A program made the position numbers and the translations under genes. Source: Pseudoips prasinana (lineage: Eukaryota; Arthropoda; Insecta; Lepidoptera; Nolidae). Taken from it: DNA of 64,000 nucleotides. Positions 24,509 through 37,250 of the stretch are shown here, piece by piece. The notes under the pieces are model-generated. The model had not been told where the DNA came from. It made no database searches and saw only the letters and a list, made by a program, of their open reading frames with translations. The stretch is taken from positions 23,688,549-23,752,548 of the forward strand of contig OX621234.1 in assembly GCA_951640165.1 (NCBI GenBank), given 5' to 3'. Positions within the stretch are counted from its first letter, which is position 1, and the number at the start of each line of letters is the position of its first letter.

Positions 24509-25010
24509 CTAAGCATCTCTATGTTTAAACCAGCAGTAATCTGCAAGCATTGCTTCATTCCAGCGGCCCTGATGTCTTCGTCCTATCACAGAAATGTCTT
24601 GATGGAACCGTTCTCCACGCTCATCACTGACATGAAAAACAGAAATGACTCGAATGTGACGAAATGGATTTTTAAGGACATTGTTCGGTAATCAATTAAG
24701 GTAGTTATCATCTCTTTTGTTCCCTACAAATCCATGTATCTCTCTCTCATTTTTTCCTTTTCAAAACTTAATGGAATGCAATAATGTCCTTCACAAGTTG
24801 ACGTACTTGTGGCCCTGCAAAGCTGCTTTCCTTGACCTTTGCATCACATAATTTATGAAATTTGTATCTTAAGTATTTAAACCATTTCGGTTCATTGCTT
24901 TGACAAAATTCTTCATCAAGCCCAGCTTGATATGTAAGGGTGGAAGAAGAACATTTATTGGATTTATGATTGGCTTGGCACGTTTTACTCACTAGGGTTA
25001 AGATTTCTTG
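24509..25010 (-). pseudogene. remnant of an arthropod repeat-gene family (ERFHQDI motif)
   Basis: On the minus strand, from about 25000 downward, the sequence encodes NVLLPPLHIKLGLMKNFVKA. After one frameshift it reads KYLRYKFHKLCDAKVK and GPQVRQLVKD. After a gap it reads VSDERGERFHQDI, RRHQGRWNEAMLADYCW and a TAG stop at 24511-24509. I recognise this order from a widespread, multi-copy arthropod protein family that behaves like a mobile-element gene. I do not know its biochemical function. The copy lacks its N-terminus, contains a frameshift, is interrupted in the middle and has a stop just upstream of the first conserved block. It lies 480 bp downstream of the DUF7869-like transposon in the opposite orientation. 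Confidence 0.6.
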
Positions 25011-26061
25011 CAGGCCAATCTGCTTAAATATAATGTGATTTCCTGTCCCTACTATACCTATACTACCTATACATACATAAAAAGCAACAGTATTTCGTAT
25101 ACCCTAATACATCCCTAAGAGTATAGCAATCACTTTGAAATCACCGCAGATTTTCCACTTTTAATTGAAAAAGAAGAATTTATAAAATATGAACAGTAGC
25201 TTGTATCTAAAACTAGAGCTAATCGGTTTTAATTCGGTGATTTTGCAGTCAGTAAACGAGAAAACATAGGATAGGACTAATTTTTAGACCGAAACAATTT
25301 CATTGTTGCGCAGTGTTATCTACCTAATCTACATTATTATTGTGAATAGTATAGGTAATATAGCATGTATTTAATACACAAGCAGAAACATAAGTAGGTA
25401 ATGGAGGCAGATAGAATACTTCAGAAGATCGTTGTTCCTCACTAGGAAATTTATCTTTTTTCATGTCGAAATGCTACAGTTTGTTCAGTTCCCTGTGCAA
25501 ATTCGGCTCCAAACTGATGGTTCCTATTTTTGTTAAATGTTGTGTAATAGCCTTACATACGTATTTTATAGAAAATATACCAATAAAATTCTGATTCGAC
25601 AGATTTTTTACTTTTGTTTAAAACCACCAGGCCACCAGGGCTTAAACTGGAGTTTCTATCTATAATTTTTAATAAGATTGAGAGGCTAATGAGAAGAGTT
25701 TACTCGTAGCGCCATCTGGCAAAGCAGTAGCTCGACATCAAAACACCGCCCTCTTGTGGCTATAAGTAGACTTGACTAGAAGCTTTGAACCTGTCGTTGA
25801 ACTAAGGTTCATTTATGAGTATAAGAAAATTACTACAATGAACTTAAATCTCAATTTAATAAATATTTAATTGGCTTAAATGTATATTTATTTAAGCTTT
25901 GATAATAACGATATTGTGATGTTCTTGATATTACTATTTTTGTAATGCACCAACGCCACCAATGGCCCTCTGGTGGTGTAATTTGGAAGTACTTATCATG
26001 TTCGCTAGTTTTGCCATTAGCTGCTAGATGGCAGGCTTGTCAAATTAGATTTATGAGGTGA
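25011..26061. other. AT-rich stretch without genes
   Basis: No gene, RNA or clear mobile element is visible. The segment around 25680-26060 is slightly less AT-rich (CGCCATCTGGC, CACCAATGGCCCTCTGGTGG) but carries no recognised feature. Confidence 0.4.
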
Positions 26062-26699
26062 AAGGTCAATTTAGACACAATGGTAGGTATGTCATTAAAT
26101 TATTAAGGATTCACATACGACGTACATTGAACTCCAAAAAAGCTATTTTTAAATGAAACTTATAACAAACTGTACACTTATTTGGCCTTACAATGAATTA
26201 TTTCAAGAATATCCGGTGCTCGTTTGCGTAGATAAAAGTTAAATTAAATAGAAAATTAAGAACCTTATGAACTTATTGGTGGTAGTTGCTATATAAATAA
26301 ACTATTTTAATTTAAAAATTTATGTAAGTACTTATAATATATATAAACTATATAATGTCAATCAAATTTTTTATTATTTTACGTAGTTTATTGCAATCAA
26401 TCAATTAATAAAAAAAACAAACATCAACAAAACATTGTATTCTTGTTTCAATTATTTTCTTGGAATTGTCATATTATCACAATTCAAAGTTGCCTAATTA
26501 TTTAAATAATAAAAGTTATTACACATATAAATATAAAATCTAGAATATAACTTTAAATTTGATCGCTAATAACGGACCTACAGTCAGTATACTAATATGC
26601 TATGCGTCAACAAAAGTGTTTTAAAATCGGCCGTCGTCAATAGACGTCAATATTTTGTTTTAGCAATACCTACTTTTTTCATTTTAATTAAAGCAATTA

Positions 26700-26946
26700 A
26701 TAATAATAATATTCTCGGACATTATTTACAGACGGCCATCAAATCCCAAACTAAGCAGAGCTTGTATACTACATAATTGTACTACTTTTCTTTTGTAAAT
26801 ACATACTTATATAGATATTTTACACCCAGATTCAGAACAAACAGACATGTTCATGCATACAAATATATTTTGTCCTGGGTGCGAATCGAACCCACGACCT
26901 CCGGCATGAAAAGCCAGTATTTGCCAACAACGCCAACAGGCCCGTC
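26700..26946 (-). mobile_element. tRNA-derived SINE
   Basis: On the minus strand the head has a tRNA-like promoter with B box GGTTCGATTC (complement of 26884-26893). CCAGGACA, the internal CAGATATTTG-like and CTGGGTGT-like segments, AGCTCTGCTTAG and a (TAA)n-like tail follow. The same family is at 40762-41172 and 43158-43410. The tail adjoins a TAATAATAAT run, as is usual for a SINE end. Confidence 0.75.
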
Positions 26947-27260
26947 TAATTAATAAATACGTCCTTTAAATACCCGTTAGTTTAGTAAAAAGCCTAAACT
27001 AAGAAAGTATTCTTATCGGCTTAATGAATTGTTCTAATTATTCTAATGTCTCCCGTGCAGTCCAACAATATCGCATACGCATATGGATCCAATTATGATA
27101 GAATATTATAAAAATATAATACGGGCTCAAGAGACCCGCGTCACGTGTCTGGGACAAGTGTCAGGTTCAGTAGGCGGTAACTACCTACTACTAAATTACC
27201 TACGTCCTATATATCTAATTTTAAATGTGATGAGTATTGTACAGAAGTTTCTCTTATAGG

Positions 27261-27292
27261 CCAAGCTAATGCTTCAAGAAGCATTAGCTTGG
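27261..27292. repeat. perfect hairpin
   Basis: Two perfect 15-bp arms, starting CCAAGCTAATGCTTC, are separated by only two bases (AA). Confidence 0.9.
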
Positions 27293-27459
27293 GTCTTAGT
27301 TATGTTGTTAAATTAATATTTTTGAAATAATTCATTGAAAAGCCAAATAAGTGTACAGTTTGTTATTAAGTTAATTTAAAAATAGCTTTTTCGGGGTTCA
27401 ATGTACATCGTATGTGAATCCTTAATAATTTAATGACATATCTACCATTGCGTCTAAAT

Positions 27460-27699
27460 TTACCTTGCTATCATATATCTAATTGCATATTTTTCCATAA
27501 AGATGTTCATTCTGAAATCGACGTGTGTCCTACCCACTTCAATAGAGGTGGTAGGAGACACATCGATAAAAACAGTCTCGCACCTAGGACATTTATAGAA
27601 TAAACACGTGAGAAAGGAATTATCTGCGACATGGTATGTCTCAGTACTTGTATGCTTGAACGAATCCAATGTTCGATAAACCGGTTGGAAGAAACTCAT
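27460..27699 (-). CDS. unidentified ORF, possible exon
   Basis: A minus-strand frame starts at a true ATG (27699-27697) and encodes 79 residues. It has a CPRC pair and varied, protein-like composition in the middle (FIDVSPTTSIEVGRTHVDF). It reaches CAAG followed by GTAAAT at about 27466-27461, which could act as a splice donor, and otherwise stops at the TAA inside it. That junction coincides with the right end of the inverted-repeat element at 26062-27466. I do not recognise the family; it may be a host exon cut by the element or an old mobile-element gene. Confidence 0.28.
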   Translation of the reverse strand: MSFFQPVYRTLDSFKHTSTETYHVADNSFLTCLFYKCPRCETVFIDVSPTTSIEVGRTHVDFRMNIFMEKYAIRYMIAR

Positions 27700-27754
27700 T
27701 TTACCTTTACTCGATAATATGTTTAAGTAGGAGTTTCGGTTAACATAAAATTAA

Positions 27755-27894
27755 CTAGCTGGGCCCCGCGGTTTAATTCGGATATATAAGCTATATTATT
27801 ACAAAGTTTCATCAAAATCCGTCCGGTAGTTTTTGCGTGAAAGAGTAACAAACATACACACTCACAAACTTTCGCCTTTATATTATTAGTGTGA
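27755..27894 (-). mobile_element. short non-autonomous Helitron
   Basis: On the minus strand it starts TCACACTAATAATATAAAGG, contains the familiar GCGAAAGTTTGTGAG and TTTTGATGAAACTTTG segments, and ends CCGCGGGGCCCAGCTAG. The terminal CTAG is at 27755-27758, flanked by host A and T in the Helitron manner. The end is a GC-rich hairpin plus CTRR. Confidence 0.75.
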
Positions 27895-29300
27895 TTATTA
27901 GCTTCTAAGCTGAACAAATAAAATACTAAGTAATGGAATCAGGCGTTACTTTGCGGAAATCCATAACTAAAAACTTAAGTAATCTAAAGTACAAAGTTAA
28001 TATGTAGTGTAATTGGCAGTGATTTACTGGGTTTATGTAATGCTCAGGAATAGCATTATTATTATGTAAGCCGAAAGACGTCTACTGCTCAACAGAGGTC
28101 TCCCAAGGATGTCCGAACTGGAATTGTCTCAAACATTTCAAGTATATTCCGTAAACGTGACGACGGCAGATAGGTCGGTAATCGTAACATTACATAATAG
28201 TACTGAGTGAGACGCTGCTGTCCTTTTTCTTGTAGTTTTGGTGTATTCTAGGCTGGATGAGATAGTAAGGTGATGGTCTTTGCTACCAATCACACCGCAC
28301 GTAGCAAATAATACAAAAAAGGAACAATATTATATAATTATAAAACAATATTGTATTATATTGACATACAATAAAGACACTACAGGACTATTGTTATTTA
28401 CTAACTTCTCAGTCGGAACTTATAGTTCAGACCTGTTATTATATTACAGTAAATGCTACAGCACATGTTAAAAATCTTAAGTTTGTGGGTGTAAGCATGG
28501 TTCCCATCAACAAATTCATGAGTTTTAAGATATTCGTTCTGTTATAATGACCCTGAAAAAAATTAATAATCTCTATTTTATGGAGCCAGAATCCAAATAA
28601 ATTATAATTCTACTGAATCGGATGTAAAATGTTTCAAATAACACATGGTCAGAGTACGATCCCTGGCGGAACAACTATTTAAGTGGCCTATGTATAATAG
28701 TTCTGGGACTTTATGTGCTTTGTAAAGTGCCCCGTGATACAGAGACATATTTTCTAAATGGAAGCGTCGTCTTTCCAAAAAAATAAATAGTGTCGCTTGG
28801 ATCAAATATTGGTATATATCATAAAGGGAAATATTTTCGGGTATTCATACGTAATGTCGAATAAATTAAATTCACACATAAAATCAAATATAGAATTTTC
28901 TCAATAGAGGTACAATTCAGTTATCTTCATGTAGCTATTTAATTGACCAACAAATTGTTCAACCGTTTGAACTTATTTATAAAGTTTTACTAGACTACGG
29001 CGCTTTACCGTCTTGATTGACTACGCGTGGGCGTTCGTAGCGGCGCGCCATAGAACTTCGTAGCGTAGCGGCTATGGATTATTCCATAAACTTTCTGAAA
29101 GTTTCTCTTGATCTTGTTCGAAGATATTGTAGGAATATCTAAGCGTTTTAGTTGGCGAGTTTCTAAATATCGTAAGAGCGAAACCTAGTAATGAAATTCT
29201 CAAACAAAACGATAAAACTCAGGACATTTCAACCTTAGGGTCCTGAATCAGTACATCGCTAAAGGTATTTTCGTATAGGGCGTCCATAGTATTTGTTTTT
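27895..29300. other. AT-rich stretch with repeat scraps and a minus-strand ORF fragment
   Basis: At 28077-28160 there is a scrap of a lepidopteran LINE-tail repeat (CTACTGCTCAACAGAGGTCTCCC). The minus-strand frame 28805-28602 contains FHLENMSLYHGALYKAHKV, which looks protein-like but has no ATG at its long end and no known family. At 28995-29070 there are CTACGCG/CGTAGCG blocks related to the motif at 12004. Confidence 0.35.
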
Positions 29301-29315
29301 CCAATGCTGCCATTT

Positions 29316-29795
29316 TTAATTATATTGTATAATATGAGCTTCATTTGTATAGGCCGTATAATTTGACGCTAGTCCGCTTGACGTAGTCTTGCTTGAGTCA
29401 TTGGGGTAAATGGCACAGGAATTAATACTACTGGATTTAAACATATAGGTAAAAGACATAGTATCTGATGATACCTTGATTATTTGTCTCAATCCTGATA
29501 CTTGGTCTTTAAATTCCCGCTCATCTATGAGTTCGTCCACTCTGTTGAATATTTGAATGGTTCCAGCTTCAAGTACTGGTACATTACAGTTGTTTGTGAA
29601 CTATAATGTTCAGTGACGGCACGAATTTGTTATTCGTAGTTTTCGCTCAGAGTTGAGCTTACCTTTAGTGATGATAGTGCAAAATTCATTTAAGTAATAA
29701 GATAATAAGATAATCAACCATTTTTGAATCTCGGACGTGAAAAGTACCTGCTGAGCCTCACTATCAGAGTCCGAAGGTGTAAGGTGCAACGGCAT
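29316..29795 (-). pseudogene. unidentified decayed minus-strand gene fragments
   Basis: Two minus-strand frames lie close together. One begins at a true ATG (29786-29784 region) with MPLHLTPSDSDSEAQQ. The other (29540-29316) contains FNRVDELIDEREFKDQVSG upstream and across its start. Their acidic and polar composition is consistent with the N-terminal or gag-like part of a retroelement, but I see no diagnostic motif. Confidence 0.25.
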
Positions 29796-30173
29796 GGGAC
29801 TTGGTGAGCCCGCAGATTACATGAGACCACTATAGGGACCAGTCATTTTGTTGTTATTACACTGTTAGTTCATAAAATGTTCATTATTTCCAATCGACAC
29901 GTACATAATACATACATAACACCGCAATGACCGACATAAAAGGAGGTCAATTTATTTAGAATAACTAATTAATTAAATATTGTTAACGTACACCTCCTCC
30001 GCTATGCGCGGCCGTTGTTAACTGTGGATTTGAATCGAAAGTTAATTGTGTATTGGTAGACTTTTTAGCAATATTAACTACTCAATTCCATTTTAGAAAT
30101 AAAAACAAAGGGACTGTTTTAGAAATAACTCCCGCATATTAAAATATAGTTTTAAATTGCCCAACTCTCTGCT

Positions 30174-30237
30174 CCTCGTAGAACGCCCAAAACCAGTTGA
30201 TACCAAATCATCAACTGGTTTTGGGCGTTCTAGGAGG
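30174..30237. repeat. snapback inverted repeat
   Basis: Arms 30174-30201 and 30210-30237 are complementary over 28 positions with one mismatch, around the 8-nt loop ACCAAATC. Because of the palindrome, near-identical peptide strings appear in open frames on both strands; neither is a gene. Confidence 0.88.
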
Positions 30238-30677
30238 AAAATAAAGACGGGAAACCAGAATGTTAATGTATTTTTTATATTTAGCAGGCCGGACAAACCT
30301 AGGTTTTTTCTGTTGTCTGCCATCTGCTATGAAAACTTAAAGCTAAAGTTACTTATTCGTGATAAAAAGAATACGAAAGCATATACATTTGTAAGTATAA
30401 AAGCGCCCCTTTTGCTATTAGGTGTTCTTTGATCTGGCGACACAACGGCGGCACGAGACTGTGTGAAGATTTTTATATAATTGGAGCATGATGTGGCATC
30501 CTGGAATGTTAAATCTAATGACAATGAAGGTAAAATATTTCGATTAATGCTTCTACCTCAAGCCAAAGCTTCTGCCTCAAGCAGTTTTTCTATGCGTTTG
30601 GGAATGCTCAGAAAATTATTGGATGGGGACTGCACAGCTCAATTTTACACTAGGAATGTTGATTTCAACCGTAAATT

Positions 30678-30990
30678 TTAATTCAATATCATCTGCTCCA
30701 TGCTCAAGATCTGTGTAATAACATAATCATTTTGCTCAACATATATTATTATAAGAATAGTACTAGTCTTGTGGTAACTAAGGGAAACTACCATACGTTC
30801 AAACGATTTTGCCAATCCTATCATTGGAAAGTCGTAGTGACTCACAGAATCGATCGCTTGCATTAAAAATAAAACTACATCTGGTATATTCAATTGTAAA
30901 AGTCTTTCCCTGAAGGTAATCACCTCGTCATCTAAAATTATCAAATTGCGCTGGAAGGAAGTGGTGTCTACGTTTTCAACGAGTTTAATC
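30678..30990 (-). CDS. unidentified minus-strand ORF
   Basis: An open frame of roughly 100 codons contains FQRNLIILDDEVITFRERL, then LNIPDVVLFLMQAIDSVSHY. The regular amphipathic pattern suggests a real, possibly helical protein. No ATG gives the full frame and I recognise no family. It lies on the same strand as the fragments at 27460, 28602 and 29316-29795, so all may be parts of one decaying gene or element. Confidence 0.27.
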
Positions 30991-30999
30991 AGAAAGTTA

Positions 31000-31740
31000 T
31001 GCGGGATCTAAGACAGTTAGTCGCTGCGGTAAGCTTAGGGTCACAGCTTGGAGGCTTTTAATTGTGTGCCATTCTAGTTTATGGCCACAAGTCGCTCTAT
31101 AAAATTAGAAAAAAAGCCTTGCTTGAATATATAGTACAGTGTATAGTATAGAGTGCAGTACAGTTATTAAATACCACATTACAAAAGTAGGTACGTCTAA
31201 AAATATATATGATTTAATCCGAGTTTCATACTTTTGGAGTTACGGTAAGGATAGTAATACCCTACTTTAATTAAAGAAAATTCTGGCAAGTACGCTCGCG
31301 CACCAGTGAACCCGTACTTCTGTGTATTTAAAATCCACACTGCATAACATGATTGTTACTGAATGAAATGTAATGATTAAAAAAAGGCAAGCTTTTCTAT
31401 TTTCTCTTCAATATTGTTATTTATTATGATTATATTGCATCACAAACTAGGGAGAATTTTCATTTGTACCGTTTTATTATTTTATTAGTTTCAATCCTCA
31501 CTTAACTCCCAAGTGCAGTACCGTAAATAGCCTATACTGTGCCCTATGCGAGTTTCTATAAATGCGTCTTGGAGTCGAGCACTAGGGGCGCAGCGCGAAC
31601 TTATCAGGAGCAAATCGTACCGAAACTGAAAAATAAAAGTCTTCCCTGGTCCGGCCATTCTTGCGCCCCCAAATTCTACGTCATGTTTCTGGGCACCGAT
31701 GGTACTGCCCTAATTACGGCGCTGCCCAATTAAAAGTTTA
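31000..31740. other. non-coding stretch, no recognised element
   Basis: A less AT-rich patch at 31560-31730 is open on the plus strand but matches nothing I know. The rest is AT-rich. Confidence 0.35.
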
Positions 31741-31750
31741 ACTAGAAATT

Positions 31751-31824
31751 GACGAATCTTTTGGTTCAGCAGATTTGTTTCATTTGAGTGAATGGGACAA
31801 ATGTGCTGAACCAAAAGATTCGTC
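31751..31824. repeat. snapback inverted repeat
   Basis: Arms about 31751-31777 and 31796-31824 pair almost completely (GACGAATCTTTTGGTTCAGCA and its complement) around an ~18-nt spacer. Confidence 0.85.
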
Positions 31825-31944
31825 CATTTAGAGTAAAAGTAGGTAGGTTGATTAAACTATTGATCATACTCTAAAATTAGCAATAAGATAGGAAACAAAA
31901 ATAGATGAAAGAGGTCAGATGAAACCCGCAGTAACGGCGCTTTA

Positions 31945-32214
31945 TCTAGATATATAAAAGCTGAAACTCACAGACTGATCGATCAACGCACAGCTGAAGC
32001 CTTTGGGTCTATTACCATGAAATTTTCCACAAATATTCCTTAAGTAACATTCGTATGCACTAAGGAAGGATTTTTGAAAATTCTACCCCAAAGTGATGAA
32101 AGGGGTTGCAAAGTTTGTATCGTCGTCGTCGTGTTTTCTTGGTCTAATAACCTTCAAATTTGGCATTTATATTTTTCAAAAGCACCAGGCGGAAAAGGTC
32201 GCCGACCAAGCTAG
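31945..32214 (+). mobile_element. short non-autonomous Helitron
   Basis: The start is A|TCTAGATATATAAAAGCTGA at 31945. The end is the hairpin GGTCGCCGACC then AAGCTAG|T at 32214. The interior (GATCAACGCACAGC, GGATTTTTGAAAATTC) matches the 5' part and one internal repeat unit of the larger Helitron at 52019-54271. It is therefore a short relative of that family without the tandem array. Confidence 0.72.
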
Positions 32215-32840
32215 TAATTGATGGAATTTATATGCCTCTTCTCCGGCATTATTCGGCAGTCAGATGAACCTGTATTACGATTGTTCGGCTTCTTGAAGGC
32301 AAGGCAAAGGCATGCTCGTGGCGGAGTTCTTTTGTCTTGTTAGACCAGTATTTTATTTAATGGCCTTGTTCACCACAGTGGCCATAGGCGTAGTTCAACT
32401 CCCGTACTTGGCTGCATGACCATATTCTCATGGCACTTAAAGCAACATGTGACCAAGGTAAAGACTCTCACGCGGCAAGATGACCAATACACGAATGCCC
32501 TATGTTTGGTTATAAGGGCCAGAAGAAAAGGCCAGTTTCAAAACGATTCGATAGACCATTTTTACATACAAACTTAAAAAAAATCGATTTAGAAATGTTT
32601 TTACTTTATTGTTAACTAATAATAATACAGATCAACCACTTCATATGGTGAGCACTAATTAGCTGAAGCCCTGTATATAGTATGGAGATTAGGAGTTTCG
32701 GCGCAACGATGTCTAATTTAGTGCCGTATTTACTTAAGGGTTTAACAAGAGGCAATTAAATTGCTTCAAGCTATCTCCGAGCGTATAACTAACATATATG
32801 GGGCATTATTCCGTATTTCAAACATCATATTGCTGTGTAA

Positions 32841-33730
<890 letters not shown>

Positions 33731-33914
33731 TTTCTTTAATAAAATACCGACAAAGAGACGACGCTTAGCTTAAACGGTTGGTTTAGGAACACAATGTAGA
33801 ATCATTTACATAGTTTCTAATTTACTTATAGATAATAGGGTATTAAAGTTGATTATTTTCATGTTCTAGTACTAATATTAATATTATGGTATATATTAGT
33901 GAGTCCGTCAGGTA

Positions 33915-34040
33915 AGCCAGAGTTCGTGGGTTTGATCGCCATCCCGGACAGATCTTTGTGTAATTATTTACACTTATTTGTATTGTACAATTATTTGTTC
34001 AGTATTTGGGTCTAATTTATCTAAACTGTTTTTGTTTTTA
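33915..34040 (+). repeat. decayed SINE head
   Basis: GGGTTTGATCGCC followed by CATCCCGGACAGATCTTTGTG resembles the B box and following segment of the tRNA-derived SINEs at 40762 and 43158. The rest is too diverged to delimit. Confidence 0.4.
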
Positions 34041-34245
34041 GAAATATAGTAGCATGTTTAACAATTGACTGGTTGCTATAGAACAGGTTCTGCCTAGTTT
34101 GGGAAAAAATGACAGTATGTTTATTGTCACAAGATATTTATTATTATTATAACTTAACATCCAATCTCGATTTGGACATTTTTATTTCACTTAACAATAT
34201 TAACTCTAATTTATTTTGTATAATATTTAATGGACAGCGTACTTT

Positions 34246-34455
34246 GCTGTGTGCGGCGATGAATATAAGAATACCACCCGGGGCATCGAAGTGCACCCGA
34301 GAGAATATCTACCAGAGGACGGGCAGCAGCTTCCTTCTGAGTACTATGACTATCTTACTGCTATTGCCAACACATCTGCCAAGGATGGCGATTACGGCTC
34401 ATCCCCAAGGTGAATCTTGGGGAGGCTTGATCAGCAGCGGACTTATTTCAGCTAC
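34246..34455 (-). repeat. GGGATATGCC-type dispersed repeat, inverted copy
   Basis: Read on the minus strand this matches the copies at 20717, 47915 and 49672 (CTGCTGCCCGTCCTCTGGTA, AAGATTCACCTTGGGGATG). The 182-codon plus-strand frame at 34109-34657 runs across this repeat and the inverted-repeat arm and is not a gene. Confidence 0.6.
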
Positions 34456-35224
34456 AATATCGTTGTTGTTGTTGTACTTATCTACGTTAAGATTGACCGC
34501 ACGTCACAAAATTCCGCCGCGATCACTTCTATTATCTGTAGTATCAAGAGAAAAGAGTTGGAATCTTATATTTCGAACTCTGGCTTACCTGACGGACTCA
34601 CTAATATATACCACAATATTAATATTAGTAATAGAACATGAAAATAATCAACTTTAATACCATATTATCTATAATTAAATTGCAACTATGTAAATGATTC
34701 TACATTGTGTTCCTAAACCAACCTTTTAAGCTATACGTCATCTCTTTGTCGGTATTTATATTTATATATTTTAAAGAAATTAACGGTGCTCTACTATTTT
34801 AAAACAAATCTGCAGCTATTTGTGCAGCTATTTTCTTACACAGCAACATGATATTTGAAATACGGAATAATGGCCCATGTATGTTGGTTATACGCTCAGA
34901 GATAGCTTGAAGCAATTTAATTTTTTTAATTGCCTCTTGTTAAACCCTTAAGTAAAGACGGCACTAAATTAGACATCGTCGCGCTGAAACTCCTAATCTC
35001 CATATTATATACAGGGCTTCAGCTAATTAGTGTTCACCGTGTGAAGTGGTGGATCTGTATTATTATTAGTTAACAATAAAGTAAAAAACATTACTAAATA
35101 GTTATTTTTTAAGTTTGTGTGTAAAATGGTCTATCGAATCGTTTCGAAACTGGCCTTTTCTTCTGGCCTTTATAACCAAACATAGGGCATTCGTGTATTG
35201 GTCATCTTGCCGCGTGCGAGACTT

Positions 35225-36500
35225 ATTTCGATTTTTTTCGGAACGTCCAGCTTAAAACGATTTTTTTTTAAATAAAGAATATCTATCAGATTATTTGGGT
35301 TGAAAAGTTTGAGTCCAGAACTTAACTTTCACGTATAACGGCCCATAAAAAAGAGTACTTTAAAATCAGTATATTTAAGAAGTTATGTAACGGTAAGGAA
35401 CAGTACTGAAAATGAGAGAAATGTTTATTTTTATTTATTTTATTTTATTTGGGAATTTTATTTTATTATCTAAGGTAGTATAAAATAAGGGGTACTTAGG
35501 ACTATTTAACATTTTCCACATATTAACGCGTGTTGTATTTGGCTTGCTTCTCATGTGACGCAAAATATTCGAGAAGTACTATAATAAAATAAAAAAGGAT
35601 TTTATTCATGTAGACTTTAAAAAAGCGCTTGTAAATAGTCAGAACATGTTTGTAGTAATGTATAATTATTTCTAGGTACATATATGTAGATATTTAGGTA
35701 CACGGATTGTAGGAAAAAACGATACAATACGATTTATTTTATAATAGTAACGATATTTTTTGGATAACGTTGTTAGTGCACATTAATGTATACTTTAGTT
35801 TATCTATACTGCATAATTTTATTCAATGTGTTACTGTTTGTTTTCCCTAATAAATAAAATAAAATAAAATAAAATAAAATATTTAGCTGGCTTAAATTAA
35901 GTTACTGTCAAGGATCATGTGTAGGTTTAATTATAAAATAAATAATTTTAATTTTATATTTACTACTTATAGGATTAAAGTATTGGTAGTAAGTATACTT
36001 GTCATTTAGAAAGTATTGAGTATAATGTTTATAATATATCTGTTTAGCAATTATATATAATACAAATGAAAAATGGGTCAAGTTTTACCTTCTGCACATA
36101 ATATATACCTATCGAAGAATATTAATTAGCATATACGAGTATGTTATGATTGCAAATCTTTAAAATAAATCAATTACAACCGTTTTATCTGACTCGTCAG
36201 GCTATCAAGCGTGTGGACATAGATAGTTGTTAATCCAATTGGTCCAAAGTTTACTGAATAATCTAAAAACTAACTGTTAAACTTGCTAAAACTCTTAACA
36301 AGATCAAGTGTATCAATTGTCTCTGTTACTTCAAAGCTTCTCTCTCTCGCACTCATTGCCAAATAATGTGTTGGAAAGAGACACATGTTTTTATTGAGAA
36401 TCAATTTGAGTGAGGTAACCTTGGCCTTCAAGATTACGATTTCGGATTGCCTGAAGAAATTTTAGATGAATTTTCTCGTACTTACTTATCGTATGGGCAA
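35225..36500. other. AT-rich stretch with AAAAT microsatellite
   Basis: It holds simple AAAAT repeats at about 35850-35881 and related TTTTA-rich sequence near 35430-35465. No gene or element is recognised. Confidence 0.5.
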
Positions 36501-36509
36501 TGGTCACTC

Positions 36510-36745
36510 TAGTGTCAGAGTTGTTCAAGCCGGCCCAGTAGGCCTCTGACATGGCTTAACGACTGTTGTCTAATGACTACAAACGGGACCGACAGCTTAA
36601 GGTGCCCTCCGAAGCATGGAGACGCTCAGAAATTAAACCACCCTTGGCGGTCACCCATCTATGTACTGACCGCGAGCCTAGTTGCTTAACGTCGCCGATC
36701 ACTCACGGACCGGCGAGAGCATCTAGCTACGCCTCGTACGATTAA
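36510..36745. repeat. GC-richer dispersed repeat
   Basis: Blocks such as GGGACCGACAGCTTAAGGTG, CCGAAGCATGGAGACGCTC, GCGGTCACCCATCTATG and GACCGCGAGCCTAGTTGCTT are known to me from many lepidopteran genomic sequences as an interspersed repeat. I cannot name the family or its coding status. Composition contrasts sharply with the flanks. Confidence 0.5.
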
Positions 36746-37250
36746 TTGTTCACGACTGCCTTATGGAGCTTGATGAGTTGGATTATATTCCCATATCACA
36801 ACGCAAGACGACAAATATAATAGTAAAAATAAAAGTTACACTTTGAAAAATATGGAAAATTATTGAATGTTTCTTTATAACAAATGATTTAAACAAAACG
36901 AACTTGCATAACATACCTACAAAATAATACATTACAGTTGATGAGCTTCCTTCTTATGAAGTCGCTAAAAATAAAGTATTTAATACAATAACATTGTCTG
37001 GCTTAAAACTTACACTACCTAATGAATAATATTTATGTCGAATAGAAATCCGATTTGGTGACCGTGAGTATAATATAGGAAGCTCGTTTTGTTGATACAA
37101 CACGTAACCACATTAAATATAAATTAACTTAAATCATAATTAATTGCTGTGTTCCGCTTTTTGATAGGGATACCGATGAACAAGAGTAAGATCCCTAAAT
37201 TTAAATCCAATTTTGTTTGAATGGATCATAACTGAACCATTTATTTATAA

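Larger units (their letters stand above)
26062..27466. mobile_element. 1.4-kb element with ~144-bp terminal inverted repeats
   Basis: The arm 26062-26206 is complementary with few mismatches to 27323-27466: both contain, for example, CAATTTAGAC or its variant, GACATATC, TTAAGGATTCACATACGA and AATAATTCATTG. The interior has no gene but includes a minus-strand SINE (26700-26946) and a perfect hairpin (27261-27292). It is probably a non-autonomous DNA transposon. A target duplication is not obvious. Confidence 0.65.

Noticed and set aside
30093..30432. Open frames on both strands containing the same RPKPV...TGFGRS peptide strings
   Set aside because: The match is produced by the palindrome at 30174-30237, not by homology.
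34109..34657. A 182-codon plus-strand open frame, the second longest in the window
   Set aside because: It crosses a non-coding dispersed repeat (34246-34455) and the start of the inverted-repeat arm, has low-complexity leucine/serine runs and no family resemblance.
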